This document shows, piece by piece, positions 1-6,737 of a DNA stretch of 8,238 bases. The notes under the pieces were generated by a model. That model was given only the letters and a program-made list of their open reading frames with translations, did not search any database and was not told the origin of the DNA. Position 1 is the first letter of the stretch. Every line of letters begins with the position of its first letter. The stretch is from positions 1 through 8,238 of the forward strand of contig JBBIQJ010000117.1 of NCBI GenBank assembly GCA_037442385.1, in the 5' to 3' direction. The position numbers and the translations under genes are program-made. Origin of the DNA: LDYB01 sp037442385 (lineage in GTDB: Bacteria; Armatimonadota; Fimbriimonadia; Fimbriimonadales; GBS-DC).

Positions 1-107
1 GGACTATGAGTCGGATGTGTGCAGTCGCGTGAGTTGGTTATATGTGCGTTTGATAGTGTTGGCGTTGCGTCGTTTATGTCAGTTGGGGGTGAGGCAAGTA
101 TGAAAAC
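1..107. other. Non-coding left edge with strong G/T bias on the plus strand
   Basis: This stretch is rich in G and T and very poor in C on the given strand (about 11 C in 107 bases), unlike the rest of the window. I find no open frame of useful length, RNA gene or recognisable repeat. It lies directly beyond the broken end of the domain-repeat gene. It may be a poorly assembled contig end or foreign DNA at a breakpoint. Confidence 0.5.
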
Positions 108-1667
108 TTACTTCCCGTATACGCTCTGAGAGTCTGTCACAGCCGCGCCAAAGCACGAGACCTGTGCGTTGGGAATGGGGTTGCCCGAAATCAGGTCGCG
201 TACAACGCCCATGATGCGCCCCACCACCTGATTAGAGCGCGTCAGAGAGAAACTAATGTTCCACCATGTATCGTAAGGAACCTGCTGATTCAGCCAGGTA
301 ACCGACCGATACCCAGGCGCTGTAACGGTGAAGTCGTAGGTCTGCCAGGCAGGGAGGCCAGAGAGACGGTCGCCATAGCCGTCTGGCAACGCAATACGAC
401 TGGTGTGCCCGCTGGGAATGCGAATCTGAAGCGTTGCGGGGATGTTATTACCTGTTGTCTGATCATACACATAGAATTCGCGCCCTCCCGCAGGCACGCC
501 GTCAGAGCGGATGAACAGGTCATTATTCGTGCTGCTTGAGGTGAGCGTTTCAAGGAGGTAGCCGTAAGAAACCCAGCCTGGCTTGCCGATTTCTATCGCC
601 AATCCGCTGTACCCTAGAGGCAGGTTGCCAAAGCTATAGCGCCCCTGCGAGTCGGTGTACATAGAGTAGAGCCACCTGTTGCCATACCGGATGCCAACCC
701 ATGCATTTGCGACTGGAGCGCCCCCAACAAAGTTCCGTACAACCCCAGAGAGCGTGCCCACAGCCACATCGCCCGGCACTAGGTAAAAGCTATAGGAGAC
801 ATAAGTCCCCGACACAAGAGTAAACCCCACGCGAGTTGATGGATAGTAGACATCAGGTGTGTTGCGATAAGATACGGTTACATTATATCGCAGGTTTGCG
901 GGCAAGCGTTCCAGCCGGTCTCCGCTCCAGAAGGAATACCGCAGATTCCAACCCGCTTCGCTCTGAAGCACAGCGTCCAGCCCGCGCAGTTCGCTGCCGT
1001 TCAGCGCATCGTAGACCCCATAGATTTCAAAGTCTCCTATTGGAGTGCCATGCGGAGTGCAGGGCAGCACCACATCGCTAATCGTGTTAGACGCCGCAAC
1101 CACGAAGCTGGGCGAATCGTAGTAGCCTACTTTTGAGGCATACAGGTAATACTCGCCCGGGATGCAGTGTGGTATGCTAAACCGCCCCTGTGAGTCCGCA
1201 ATGGTATCCACCCGTCGATAAGATTGATTACTTGCAGTGCGGTAGGCTACGATGTAGGCGTTCGGAATGGGCTGGTTCGTGAGCGCATCCACCACACGCC
1301 CACTGATGCTGAACAGCGCGGGAACTCCGCTGGTTGGAGTCAGTGCGAGGTTGAAGTTGCGGGTGTAACCAGCAGAAACAACAATCCCGGGAATCGAACG
1401 GCTATAATAGCCATCCTTTGTCACGGTGAGGGTATAAATCTCGTTGGTGGGGAGATTATTGAAGCGCGCGTAGTTCGTGTTGCCCACGGTCTGTGAAAGG
1501 TCAGTGCCACGGCTGCCCACGATGCGTACTATATAGGCGCGCACCTCGCCTCCGGTCTTCAGGTCGTATACATAGACGCCCACATTTCCTACACCTGCAA
1601 ATGCAGACGCTCCTATCAGGCTAAAAGCCCACAATCCACCAAGGTTGACACGCCATAGCCTTCGCAT
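108..1667 (-). CDS. Secreted protein of alternating carboxypeptidase-regulatory-like beta-sandwich domains; C-terminus broken
   Basis: The product is 519 residues from the ATG at 1667. I chose this over the in-frame GTG at 1673 because AGGAGG (1675-1680) lies 7 bases before the ATG but only 1 base before the GTG. The N-terminus is a signal peptide (RR, then a hydrophobic run ending in ASAFA before GVGN, cleavage near residue 25), so the protein is exported. The rest is six beta-sandwich units in an A-B-A-B-A-B order. B units (about 118-207, 305-390, 483 to the end) have the carboxypeptidase-regulatory-like pattern: SGRVVDALTNQPIPNAYI or a variant, then TDSQGRYSF, then LP.G. A units (about 27-115, 210-300, 393-477) begin with EIYGVYDALNG-like or FYVYDQTTG-like strands and carry a later YTLTVTKDGY-like strand. 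No catalytic motif is visible, so a structural, adhesive or carbohydrate-contacting surface role is a guess. The last B unit stops soon after TDSQ, where its siblings run on for about 45 more residues. This points to a frameshift, truncation or contig-end artefact. It lies 59 bases after the methyltransferase stop codon and may share its transcript. Confidence 0.8.
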   Translation of the reverse strand: MRRLWRVNLGGLWAFSLIGASAFAGVGNVGVYVYDLKTGGEVRAYIVRIVGSRGTDLSQTVGNTNYARFNNLPTNEIYTLTVTKDGYYSRSIPGIVVSAGYTRNFNLALTPTSGVPALFSISGRVVDALTNQPIPNAYIVAYRTASNQSYRRVDTIADSQGRFSIPHCIPGEYYLYASKVGYYDSPSFVVAASNTISDVVLPCTPHGTPIGDFEIYGVYDALNGSELRGLDAVLQSEAGWNLRYSFWSGDRLERLPANLRYNVTVSYRNTPDVYYPSTRVGFTLVSGTYVSYSFYLVPGDVAVGTLSGVVRNFVGGAPVANAWVGIRYGNRWLYSMYTDSQGRYSFGNLPLGYSGLAIEIGKPGWVSYGYLLETLTSSSTNNDLFIRSDGVPAGGREFYVYDQTTGNNIPATLQIRIPSGHTSRIALPDGYGDRLSGLPAWQTYDFTVTAPGYRSVTWLNQQVPYDTWWNISFSLTRSNQVVGRIMGVVRDLISGNPIPNAQVSCFGAAVTDSQSVYGK

Positions 1668-1674
1668 AGACACA

Positions 1675-1680
1675 CCTCCT
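1675..1680 (-). promoter_or_regulatory. Shine-Dalgarno AGGAGG that sets the start of the domain-repeat protein
   Basis: AGGAGG on the minus strand sits 7 bases before ATG (1667-1665). It is the only near-perfect ribosome binding site among the minus-strand genes here, and it argues against the upstream in-frame GTG at 1673. It also suggests the secreted domain-repeat protein is translated independently of the methyltransferase upstream. Confidence 0.8.
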
Positions 1681-1722
1681 TTCCGAGTTAAAATGTATCC
1701 CAGAAGTCTTCCGAGGGAGTAG

Positions 1723-1734
1723 GGACCTAGGTCC
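1723..1734. repeat. Perfect 12-bp palindrome GGACCTAGGTCC over a stop codon
   Basis: The palindrome is centred between 1728 and 1729. Its central TAG on the minus strand is the stop codon of the methyltransferase gene, and it lies 56 bases before the ATG of the next minus-strand gene. No T-run follows it on either strand, so it does not look like an intrinsic terminator. The symmetry and position would suit a dimeric repressor site for the domain-repeat gene. That role is inference; only the palindrome is seen. Confidence 0.45.
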
Positions 1735-2425
1735 TAATTTGGGGTCTATCCGCACGGGTTTTGCCTCTGATTTCCATCACCAGCGCTTCGCGGCGGGGCG
1801 ATTCGTTAAGCGGCGCCAGCGAGAGTTCCACATGCCAGCCTGCCTGCAACAGGCGCTCGGCGAACTCCCAGCCCGAATCGCGTCCGGGGTCTACCAGAAT
1901 CGCCTCCCCATCGGGCGCAAGCGCCTGCTCCAACACCTGGATGAGCGGCGTGTGCAGGTCGCGATCGTACACTACATCGGCGCCCAGCACAAGGTCGTAT
2001 GGCTCCCGATGCATCCACTCGCGCCAGTCCATCAGCAGCGGTTCAGGCGGCGCGATCCCGTTCTGGCGTGCGTTCTGGGCAGACAGCACCAGCGCGGGGG
2101 GATGGTTGTCGTTCTGCACCACGTGCGCCGCACCCAACATCTGCGCCACGATTCCCACGAGTCCGACGCCACAGCCTAGCTCCAGCACGCGCTTACCCCA
2201 AACCCGATGGGGGTTCGCCCAGAGCCAGCGTCCCAGGCAGAGCGCCGAATCCCACAAAATTGCCCAGTAGGGAATCTCGCTATCGGGCGGGAGCGCGCTC
2301 AGCAGGTCGTCCACCGAGCGCACCGTCCACAGGCGCAGGCCATGCTCCCCAATCTGTACTATCTCCTCGTGGAGCCATTCGGGGTGGACGCCAGCGTTCT
2401 GGAGAGCGACGCGCCAGTCTGCCAT
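1727..2425 (-). CDS. Class I SAM-dependent methyltransferase, METTL21/methyltransferase-16-like (putative protein-lysine methyltransferase)
   Basis: The product is 232 residues from the ATG at 2425. A GTG two codons upstream (2431) is an alternative, and neither has a clear ribosome binding site. The Rossmann core is clear. IPYWAILWDSALCLGRWL (about 51-68) matches the segment seen just before motif I in the METTL20/21/23 group. Motif I is VLELGCGVGLVGI (80-92), which binds S-adenosylmethionine. An acidic residue in QNDNH (about D106) probably contacts the cofactor ribose. YDLVLGADVVYD (143-154) is the post-motif strand with the family's DVVYD signature, and LVDPGR lies near 177. There is no signal peptide or membrane segment, so the enzyme is cytosolic. 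Family members mostly methylate lysines of proteins such as chaperones, elongation factors or ETF-beta; the substrate here cannot be read from sequence. It starts 42 bases after the protease stop codon, past a GC-rich hairpin. Its TAG stop sits inside a 12-bp palindrome. The methyltransferase fold is secure; the lysine-directed activity is a guess. Confidence 0.82.
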   Translation of the reverse strand: MADWRVALQNAGVHPEWLHEEIVQIGEHGLRLWTVRSVDDLLSALPPDSEIPYWAILWDSALCLGRWLWANPHRVWGKRVLELGCGVGLVGIVAQMLGAAHVVQNDNHPPALVLSAQNARQNGIAPPEPLLMDWREWMHREPYDLVLGADVVYDRDLHTPLIQVLEQALAPDGEAILVDPGRDSGWEFAERLLQAGWHVELSLAPLNESPRREALVMEIRGKTRADRPQIRT

Positions 2426-2440
2426 CGACACAAAAGTGAG

Positions 2441-2461
2441 GGGGAGGCAAAGCGCCTCCCC
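2441..2461 (-). terminator. GC-rich hairpin between the protease and methyltransferase genes, possible weak terminator or attenuator
   Basis: The arms GGGGAGGC (2441-2448) and GCCTCCCC (2454-2461) form a perfect 8-bp stem with a 5-base loop, starting 6 bases past the protease stop codon. Read on the minus strand, the stem is followed after 5 bases by only four T residues, so it is a weak intrinsic terminator at best. It could instead stabilise the 3' end of the upstream message or reduce read-through into the methyltransferase, whose start follows 15 bases beyond the stem. Confidence 0.45.
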
Positions 2462-2467
2462 GTGTTC

Positions 2468-5400
2468 TCAGCGCTTTTCCAGCTGGCCCATCAGCACTTC
2501 AATTGCCTTATCCAGCTGCGGGTCGCGCTCGTTGACCCAATCGTCGGGCGACATCCAGACGGCAATATCGGGCGCTTCGCCGTTGTTTTCCATGTTGGAG
2601 CCGTCCTTGCGGTAGACGCCCAGCTGGGGCATGCGTGCGCCTGTGCCGTCCACGAGGTTCAGGCTCCATGTCGCAATCACATAGCCGGGCGTGCGCCAGC
2701 CGACCAGCGTACCCAGTTTCTTGGCGCGGATGGAGTAGGGGAACATCTCGGCGTTGCTGAAACTGCGCTCGTTCATCATCACCACCAGCGGCAGTTCCAT
2801 CGCGTCCGATGGCCAGGGGTAGGGCTGCCAATCGCGCGGGCGGTAGTAGCCATACTGCGTGCGCTCCAGCCAGTCAATCAGTGTGTCGGCAATGTTGCCT
2901 CCGCCGTTGAAGCGCACATCGATAATCATCGCCTGCTTGTCCCGCGCGTACTCATAATATTCGCGCTCGAAGCGAGTTAGGTCGAAGCCGCCCATCCCGC
3001 GGATATGCACATAGCCGATTCTGCCGCCACTGCGCTCTTCCACATAGCGGCGCAAACGGTTCACGCGATTCCGGTAGTGCAGCTCGCTCCACTCACCCGC
3101 GCTGAGCGGCTTGTATTTCACCACCCGTGCGCCCTCTTCAAAGGGACCGCTGTTGACGAGAAACTCGAAGGTGCGGTCGCCCCTGTCGTTGATGAGCTGC
3201 CAGAGTTTCTGGTTGGCTTCCGCGGGTTCGCCGTTGATTTTGAGGATGTATTCGCCGGGTCGGATTCGGGTTTCAGGGTAGGAGCCAGGCGCGCCTTCAG
3301 GCACAGCAGCCACCTTCAGCCCGCGCCCGCGATGACTGTAGTCTATGGTGAAGCCCAGATGAGGAGTGCTGGGGCTGCGCCCGCCGCTGGAGCGCGGCGA
3401 CACCTCCGAGTGCGAGGCTTCCAGCTCGCCGACCATCATGGAAAGCACCAGCGCGAACTCTTCGGGTACGCCCACACCAGCGAGTAGCGGGCGGTATCGT
3501 TCCCGAATCGCCGCCCAGTCGCGCCCGTGAAAGCCAGGGTCGTAGAAGCCGCGCTCATAAGCGCGCCAGAACTGCACAAACGCCGCTTGACGCACTGCCT
3601 CGGTGTCAATCTCCATCTCCGCCTTGAACTCCACCTTCTCCACACGGTTATTTGCCTGCAGGTTCATCGTGTAAAGCTCGCCGTTGCGGATGAAGTAGAG
3701 TTTTTTGCCGTCGGCGGAGACGCGCAGCGCCGCATGCCCGCCGCCGCTGGTGAGCCGCTTGCTCTCGCTCCCGTCGTAAGAGACCTGCCAGATGTCGCCC
3801 TCGGAGAGAAAGTAAATCTTGCCGTCCGCACTCACGGTCAGGTCGCCCTGCGAGGATTGGCTCACGAACCGCCGGATGCGCTGGTCAATCCCGTCAAAAT
3901 CGATCTTGACCTCCAACGGCTCGCCCTCTTTGGGTTTCTCGAACTTCATCTCGGTGTCTTCGGTGCGGGCGGTCTCGCGCGTGAGCGGCACCACATAGAT
4001 TCCGCTTCCTGCGCGGTTGCTGTTGAAGAACAGATACTTCCCATCGGGCGACCATGCAGGCTGGTTATGGAAGGCGTTCAGACGCGTGATGTTGACAGGC
4101 TGTCCCGAACCATCGGCAGGCAGGATCCAGAGGTTCCAGCTACCGCGTGGGTCACGCCGTTGCACGCACAGCCAGCGCATATCGGGCGACCAGGCAAAAT
4201 CGCCGCCGCCCAGCCCGTACCAGTGCGTGCCCGGCTCATGGAGCACCTTCTTCACTTCGTTCGTCTCCAGATTGAGCGTGAACAGCCCGCCATCCTCGCC
4301 TGAGACCCAGAAGCCCAGATATTTTCCATCGGGCGAGAGCTGCAGGCGCGATACATCGGCAGGCTTGTCCCAGAGGCGCTTCACCTCCAGCGTCTCCACA
4401 TCCAGCGCATAGACCTGCTGGTAGTAGTTGCGGTCCGAGGTGAAGTAGAGCGTTTTGCCATCTTTAGACCAGTAGAAGTCGGAATCGTCGCCCGCCCAGT
4501 CGGTGAGGCGTCGGGCGAACTCGGCGTTGCGCTTTTCGGGTAGGCTCTTGGGTTTTTCGATGTCAATTACCCAGATGTCGCCCCGCAGGCGGAAGGCATA
4601 GCGTTTGCCGTCAGGCGAGGGTTCCGCCTCCTCCACGCCGCTTGTGAACACCTCGCGCTGGCGCGTGTTTTGAACCTCATCCTGCACCGCGTAGAAGGTG
4701 AGTTTTTGCGGCTCTTTTGCGCCTGCCCGTAGTAGATAAAGATGCCCCTCGTACTCGAACGCAATATCCCCCGACTGCGCCGCGATGGAGGGAAACCGCA
4801 CCGCGCCGCCCACCATCTGCGTCAGTTGACGCTTGCGCCCCTGAAGGTCCACCAGCCACAGGTTGGGCGTGCGGCGCGGGTTGTCCTGAAACACGGGGAG
4901 TTTCTCTCCCAACCGGGGCGAGTCGGGGGTCTTCTCGCCAATCGTGACGGTCAGCAGATGCTTCCCATCGGGCATCCACTGGGTCCAGAGATGCTGGCGT
5001 TGGTCATCGACAAGCGCGCGGCAGGCGCCCGTTTGCATCTCCATCAACCAGATTTGCATCGCGCCCGACCCCATATAGCGCGGACGCCACCACGGGAAAC
5101 CGCCCCGACCATACGCCAGCAATTTGCCGTCAGGCGAAATCTGGGGGCCACTGAGCGGCTGGTAATCTTCCGTCAAGCGACGGAAACGCCCCGTGGCGAC
5201 CTCCAGCTCCACCAGCGAGGGGTTGTTGGAATCATACGAGGCGGCATAATACAGATAGCGCCCATCCCGACTCCAGCTGCTGGGGATTTCGGATTGGGAG
5301 TGGAAGGTGAGTTGCACGGGCGCGCCGCCTTCTGCTGCGACCAGAAAAATATCCCAGTTGCCGTTGCGCACGCTGGCAAACGCAATCCATTTGCCATCGG

Positions 5401-5638
5401 GCGACCAGAGCGGGGAGGCGTCGTAAGCCACATGGCGAGTCAGTGGCGTGGCGCGCCCGCCCTCGGCAGGCGCCAGCCAGATGTCTCCGCGATACACGAA
5501 CGCAATCCGCTTGCCATCGGGACTCAGCGCAGGCATGCGCGCGCCGACAATCGGCTTCGGCTCCGGGAGCGCCATCTGCGCCCAGCCCTGAGCAAGCCAC
5601 ACGCACAGCAACATCCAGAACCATACCCAGCGTCTCAT
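2468..5638 (-). CDS. Secreted tricorn-like protease: PD40 beta-propellers, PDZ domain and S41 peptidase
   Basis: The product is 1056 residues from the ATG at 5638. The frame stays open to 5746 but would then overlap sucD, whereas this ATG directly begins a signal peptide (MRRW, then a Trp/Leu-rich core, cleavage near GWA/Q21). Residues of about 35-660 hold roughly a dozen PD40/TolB-like strands marked by SPDGK or variants (near 39, 79, 122, 168, 222, 341, 391, 434, 484, 530, 603 and 642), which form two propellers. A helical linker follows, then a PDZ domain (about 765-830, ending RPGEYILKINGEPAEA) and the S41 core (about 870-1045). The catalytic residues by comparison with Thermoplasma tricorn appear intact: Ser-His in EASHSEV (742-743), nucleophile Ser961 in NERSFSNAEMFP, and a Glu in MENNGEAPDI (about 1017). 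The length matches tricorn proteins (about 1050-1070). Archaeal tricorn is cytosolic and trims proteasome products to short peptides; the signal peptide here implies peptide breakdown outside the cytoplasm. The gene heads a minus-strand run and diverges from sucD. Confidence 0.93.
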   Translation of the reverse strand: MRRWVWFWMLLCVWLAQGWAQMALPEPKPIVGARMPALSPDGKRIAFVYRGDIWLAPAEGGRATPLTRHVAYDASPLWSPDGKWIAFASVRNGNWDIFLVAAEGGAPVQLTFHSQSEIPSSWSRDGRYLYYAASYDSNNPSLVELEVATGRFRRLTEDYQPLSGPQISPDGKLLAYGRGGFPWWRPRYMGSGAMQIWLMEMQTGACRALVDDQRQHLWTQWMPDGKHLLTVTIGEKTPDSPRLGEKLPVFQDNPRRTPNLWLVDLQGRKRQLTQMVGGAVRFPSIAAQSGDIAFEYEGHLYLLRAGAKEPQKLTFYAVQDEVQNTRQREVFTSGVEEAEPSPDGKRYAFRLRGDIWVIDIEKPKSLPEKRNAEFARRLTDWAGDDSDFYWSKDGKTLYFTSDRNYYQQVYALDVETLEVKRLWDKPADVSRLQLSPDGKYLGFWVSGEDGGLFTLNLETNEVKKVLHEPGTHWYGLGGGDFAWSPDMRWLCVQRRDPRGSWNLWILPADGSGQPVNITRLNAFHNQPAWSPDGKYLFFNSNRAGSGIYVVPLTRETARTEDTEMKFEKPKEGEPLEVKIDFDGIDQRIRRFVSQSSQGDLTVSADGKIYFLSEGDIWQVSYDGSESKRLTSGGGHAALRVSADGKKLYFIRNGELYTMNLQANNRVEKVEFKAEMEIDTEAVRQAAFVQFWRAYERGFYDPGFHGRDWAAIRERYRPLLAGVGVPEEFALVLSMMVGELEASHSEVSPRSSGGRSPSTPHLGFTIDYSHRGRGLKVAAVPEGAPGSYPETRIRPGEYILKINGEPAEANQKLWQLINDRGDRTFEFLVNSGPFEEGARVVKYKPLSAGEWSELHYRNRVNRLRRYVEERSGGRIGYVHIRGMGGFDLTRFEREYYEYARDKQAMIIDVRFNGGGNIADTLIDWLERTQYGYYRPRDWQPYPWPSDAMELPLVVMMNERSFSNAEMFPYSIRAKKLGTLVGWRTPGYVIATWSLNLVDGTGARMPQLGVYRKDGSNMENNGEAPDIAVWMSPDDWVNERDPQLDKAIEVLMGQLEKR

Positions 5639-5688
5639 AACGCCTGCCCCTTTCGCGTTCGAGAAAGCGAATCCTGCCCACCATCGGG

Positions 5689-5694
5689 TACAAT
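5689..5694 (+). promoter_or_regulatory. Candidate -10 box TACAAT for sucD
   Basis: TACAAT matches five of six bases of the sigma-70 -10 consensus and lies 24 bases before the sucD ATG, leaving room for a leader containing AAGGAG (5704-5709). The hexamer 17 bases upstream (AGCGAA, 5666-5671) is not a good -35 box. It lies in the 80-base gap between two divergent genes, so the protease promoter must be here or inside sucD; I cannot pick one out. A small imperfect dyad (CTTTC 5650-5654 with GAAAG 5663-5667) lies just upstream. Confidence 0.45.
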
Positions 5695-5718
5695 CTTGGC
5701 GCGAAGGAGACTGGAACG

Positions 5719-6603
5719 ATGGCAATACTCGTGGACGCGAACTCAAAGGTGCTGGTACAGGGAATCACAGGGCGTGAAGGCGAGTTCCACACGCGCCAGA
5801 TGCTGGAATATGGCACAAAAGTCGTCGCGGGCGTTACGCCGGGCAAAGGAGGTCAGGAAGTCGCAGGCGTGCCCGTGTTCGATACGGTCAAGCAAGCGGT
5901 ACGCGAAACGGGCGCGAATGTGTCGTGTATCTTCGTACCCGCGCCGTTCGCCCCCGATGCCATCCTCGAAGCAGCAGACGCCGGCATTGAACTGATTGTG
6001 TGCATCACCGAAGGCATTCCCGTGCAGGATATGGTGCGCGTGGTGAACTACCTCAAACGCTGTACCCGGAGCCGACTGATCGGTCCTAACTGCCCGGGGC
6101 TGACCACCGCCGAAGAGTGCAAGGTGGGCATTATGCCGGGTATGCTGTTTCGCAAAGGCTCCATCGGGCTGGTCTCCCGCAGCGGCACACTGACCTACGA
6201 AATCGTCTACGAGCTGACTCAGGCAGGCTTGGGGCAGTCCACCTGCGTGGGAATCGGCGGCGACCCAATTATCGGCACGACCTTCATCGATGTGCTGCCC
6301 CTGTTTGAAGCAGACCCCCAGACCGAAGCGGTGGTGCTGGTAGGCGAAATCGGCGGCTCCGACGAGGAGATTGCGGCGGAGTATATCAAAAACCACATGA
6401 CCAAGCCCGTGGTGGGCTTCATTTCGGGGCGCACCGCACCGCCGGGCAAGCGCATGGGGCACGCAGGGGCAATTATCTCTGGTGGCAAGGGCAGCCCCCA
6501 GTCCAAAGTGAAGGCGCTCACGGAGGCGGGCGTGCCGATTGCCGACACCCCCAGCGACATCCCTGCGCTGGTCAAACAGGCGCTGGAACGGCGACGGCAG
6601 TAA
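5719..6603 (+). CDS. sucD: Succinyl-CoA ligase (synthetase) alpha subunit
   Basis: The product is 294 residues, the usual length for this subunit. With the beta subunit SucC it converts succinyl-CoA, ADP (or GDP) and phosphate to succinate, CoA and ATP (or GTP) in the TCA cycle, in the cytosol. The CoA-binding Rossmann domain starts with VLVQGITGREGEFH (about 11-24). GPNCPGL (122-128) and a GIGGDPIIG segment (178-186) are signature stretches. SGRTAPPGKRMGHAGAII carries the active-site histidine, His248, which is phosphorylated during catalysis. The start is supported by AAGGAG 9 bases upstream and by the normal MAILVDANSKVLVQG N-terminus. The gene stands without sucC directly upstream, where a divergent protease gene lies instead, and sucC does not follow it either. 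In most bacteria sucC comes just before sucD, so the beta subunit must be encoded elsewhere. Nothing suggests decay. Confidence 0.98.
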   Translation: MAILVDANSKVLVQGITGREGEFHTRQMLEYGTKVVAGVTPGKGGQEVAGVPVFDTVKQAVRETGANVSCIFVPAPFAPDAILEAADAGIELIVCITEGIPVQDMVRVVNYLKRCTRSRLIGPNCPGLTTAEECKVGIMPGMLFRKGSIGLVSRSGTLTYEIVYELTQAGLGQSTCVGIGGDPIIGTTFIDVLPLFEADPQTEAVVLVGEIGGSDEEIAAEYIKNHMTKPVVGFISGRTAPPGKRMGHAGAIISGGKGSPQSKVKALTEAGVPIADTPSDIPALVKQALERRRQ

Positions 6604-6638
6604 ACGCCCCCCTGAACGCAAACCTACGCCGCCCCACC

Positions 6639-6661
6639 CCCTGTAATGGGGACACACAGGG
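6639..6661 (+). other. Weak inverted repeat downstream of sucD
   Basis: CCCTGT (6639-6644) can pair with ACAGGG (6656-6661) across an 11-base loop. A competing CCCC/GGGG pairing (6638-6641 with 6648-6651) is also possible. There is no T-run just after it (TCATGGTCTTT follows), so a terminator role for sucD is doubtful. Confidence 0.25.
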
Positions 6662-6674
6662 TCATGGTCTTTCC

Positions 6675-6701
6675 CAGATCGCCCGACATAGGGGCGATCT
6701 G
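6675..6701 (+). terminator. Perfect 10-bp-stem hairpin between sucD and the response regulator; possible atypical terminator
   Basis: CAGATCGCCC (6675-6684) pairs perfectly with GGGCGATCTG (6692-6701) over the 7-base loop GACATAG. A run of five T residues (6717-6721) follows only 15 bases past the stem, after a C-rich stretch, so this is not a textbook intrinsic terminator. The minus-strand side has no T-run either. It may end sucD transcription with help from Rho, protect the sucD 3' end, or be an operator. The structure is seen; the function is inferred. Confidence 0.5.
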
Positions 6702-6737
6702 CTCCAACCCCCCCAATTTTTACCAGTCAGGAAATTT

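Noticed and set aside
2207..2980. Plus-strand open frame of 257 codons over the methyltransferase and protease C-terminus
   Set aside because: It is antisense to two genes with clear motifs and crosses their intergenic hairpin; no family features are visible.
3960..5540. Recurrent CCATCGGGCGA-like sequences that might suggest a dispersed DNA repeat or CRISPR
   Set aside because: They encode the SPDGK motif of successive PD40 propeller strands, with irregular spacing and variable flanks.
5639..5746. N-terminal extension of the protease by 36 residues
   Set aside because: It would run into sucD and push the signal peptide inside the protein. The ATG at 5638 directly begins a typical signal peptide.
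4742..5995. Long plus-strand open frame (417 codons) crossing the protease start and the sucD start
   Set aside because: It is antisense to the tricorn-like protease and out of frame with sucD, both of which have clear family motifs. Its translation is low-complexity Arg/Pro/Ala-rich, as expected of a shadow frame in GC-rich DNA.
5743..6657. Minus-strand open frame of 304 codons antisense to sucD
   Set aside because: It lies wholly opposite a highly conserved gene, has no recognisable motif, and its start lies beyond the sucD stop with no supporting ribosome binding site.
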